Shown piece by piece: positions 63,436 through 64,000 of a DNA stretch of 64,000 bases (position 1 is its first letter; each line of letters starts with the position of its first letter). The stretch is from Brenneria populi (GTDB taxonomy: Bacteria; Pseudomonadota; Gammaproteobacteria; Enterobacterales; Enterobacteriaceae), in the NCBI RefSeq assembly GCF_036016195.1, contig NZ_JAYWTM010000001.1, forward strand, positions 930,001 through 994,000. Reading direction: 5' to 3'. The notes beneath the pieces are model-generated. The model made no database searches and was not told where the DNA came from. It saw only the letters and a list, made by a program, of their open reading frames with translations. Both the position numbers and the translations under genes were made by a program.

Positions 63436-63441
63436 ATAACA
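63426..63441. promoter_or_regulatory. deo operator 3
   Basis: TGTTATAATCATAACA is a perfect six-plus-six palindrome covering the -10 of deoC. It resembles DeoR operators (TGTTAGAA-TTCTAACA type), suggesting a DeoR-family repressor such as DeoQ. Confidence 0.7.
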
Positions 63442-63475
63442 CCTGTATTTTATTGAACCGTCAAAGGAGCCAGCC

Positions 63476-64000
63476 ATGACCACCGAAACGCGCGATTACG
63501 CCCCCTATATTGACCATACGCTGCTCGCAGCCGATGCCACCGAACAGCAGATCGTCAGGCTGTGCGAGGAGGCGAAAACGCACCATTTTTATGCGGTTTG
63601 CGTTAACTCGGGCTATGTCCCCTTAGCGGTCAGCCAGTTAAAAGACACATCGGTTCATGTTTGTTCGGTGATTGGCTTTCCGCTGGGGGCGGGCCTGACA
63701 TCCGCCAAAGCCTTTGAAGCCAAAGCCGCCATTGACGCCGGCGCCGAAGAAATCGATATGGTGATCAATATCGGCTGGTTGAAGAGCGGCAACATTAGCG
63801 CCGTTAGGGCCGATATTCAGGCGGTGCGCGAGGTTTGCGCCGCTATACCGTTGAAGGTAATATTGGAAACCTGTCTGCTTAGCGACGAACAGATCGTACT
63901 GGTTTGTGAAATGTGCCGGGATCTGCAAGTCGCTTTCGTCAAGACATCCACCGGATTCAGCACCGGCGGCGCCAGCAAAGAGCATGTGAAGCTGATGCGC
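63476..64000 (+). CDS. deoC: Deoxyribose-phosphate aldolase (cut by window end)
   Basis: The first 175 residues of a class I aldolase that splits 2-deoxyribose-5-phosphate into acetaldehyde and glyceraldehyde-3-phosphate. Schiff-base Lys156 lies in FVKTSTGFST and the proton-relay residues are in EEIDMVINIG (Asp94) and KVILET (Lys127). It is the shorter type of about 220 residues with SVIGFPLGA, unlike the 259-residue DeoC of the E. coli deoCABD operon, so it is probably a dedicated second copy. ATG 63476 follows AAAGGAG. Confidence 0.93.
   Translation, partial: MTTETRDYAPYIDHTLLAADATEQQIVRLCEEAKTHHFYAVCVNSGYVPLAVSQLKDTSVHVCSVIGFPLGAGLTSAKAFEAKAAIDAGAEEIDMVINIGWLKSGNISAVRADIQAVREVCAAIPLKVILETCLLSDEQIVLVCEMCRDLQVAFVKTSTGFSTGGASKEHVKLMR

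Overview
The window is a chromosomal segment of a gamma-proteobacterium of the order Enterobacterales. Most of it keeps the Escherichia coli order of the serC-aroA-rpsA to ybjL neighbourhood: ihfB, rpsA, cmk, aroA, serC, ycaO, focA-pflB-pflA, ycaD, serS, rarA, lolA, ftsK, lrp, trxB, cydDC, aat, infA, clpA, clpS, cspD, ybjD, lysO, hcp-hcr, amiD, ybjQ, the art genes, rlmC, ybjO, potFGHI, ybjN, rimK, nfsA, grxA, ybjM, ybjL and rybB. Several E. coli neighbours are missing (serW, macAB, ybjX, aqpZ, ybjC, dmsABC). The palindromic intergenic repeats and accessory operons fit a plant- or tree-associated genus such as those in Pectobacteriaceae. That family call is an inference; only the order is secure.

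Layout. 1-4571 is an accessory operon on the + strand: the end of an IclR-type regulator, an OPT-family peptide transporter, a DUF1177 protein, an AroM-family protein, dipeptidase E (PepE) and the first 34 codons of an Asp/Glu-racemase-like gene that is cut off. It sits where E. coli has comEC downstream of ihfB. 4.7-10.3 kb is ihfB-rpsA-cmk and serC-aroA (- strand). 10.5-17 kb is ycaO and the fermentative formate/pyruvate formate-lyase genes with an FNR-type promoter. 17-25.6 kb holds ycaD, serS, rarA, lolA and ftsK. 25.8-32.6 kb is lrp, then trxB, cydDC, aat and infA. 32.6-36.7 kb has clpAS and cspD flanked by dispersed repeats. 36.7-42.3 kb has ybjD, lysO and the hcp-hcr nitrosative-stress pair with recognisable NsrR and FNR sites. 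42.3-47.6 kb carries amiD, ybjQ and the arginine ABC importer artPIQM plus artJ. 47.6-54.6 kb carries rlmC, ybjO, the putrescine importer potFGHI and ybjN. 54.8-59.8 kb is rimK, nfsA, grxA, ybjM and ybjL. At 59860 lies the small RNA gene rybB behind a sigma-E promoter.

The right end (59964-64000) is a deoxyribose catabolic locus. deoK-deoP-deoX are on the - strand and a short-type deoC diverges on the + strand. The shared promoter region holds three copies of one 16-bp palindrome and a CRP-like site. deoP imports, deoX interconverts anomers, deoK phosphorylates and deoC cleaves the sugar phosphate.

The most interesting features are the OPT/DUF1177/AroM/PepE operon, which looks like an uncharacterised peptide-scavenging system; the three-operator deo control region; a hairpin-forming repeat of about 110 bp present three times; and the repeat-filled infA-clpA gap where the serW tRNA gene would be expected.
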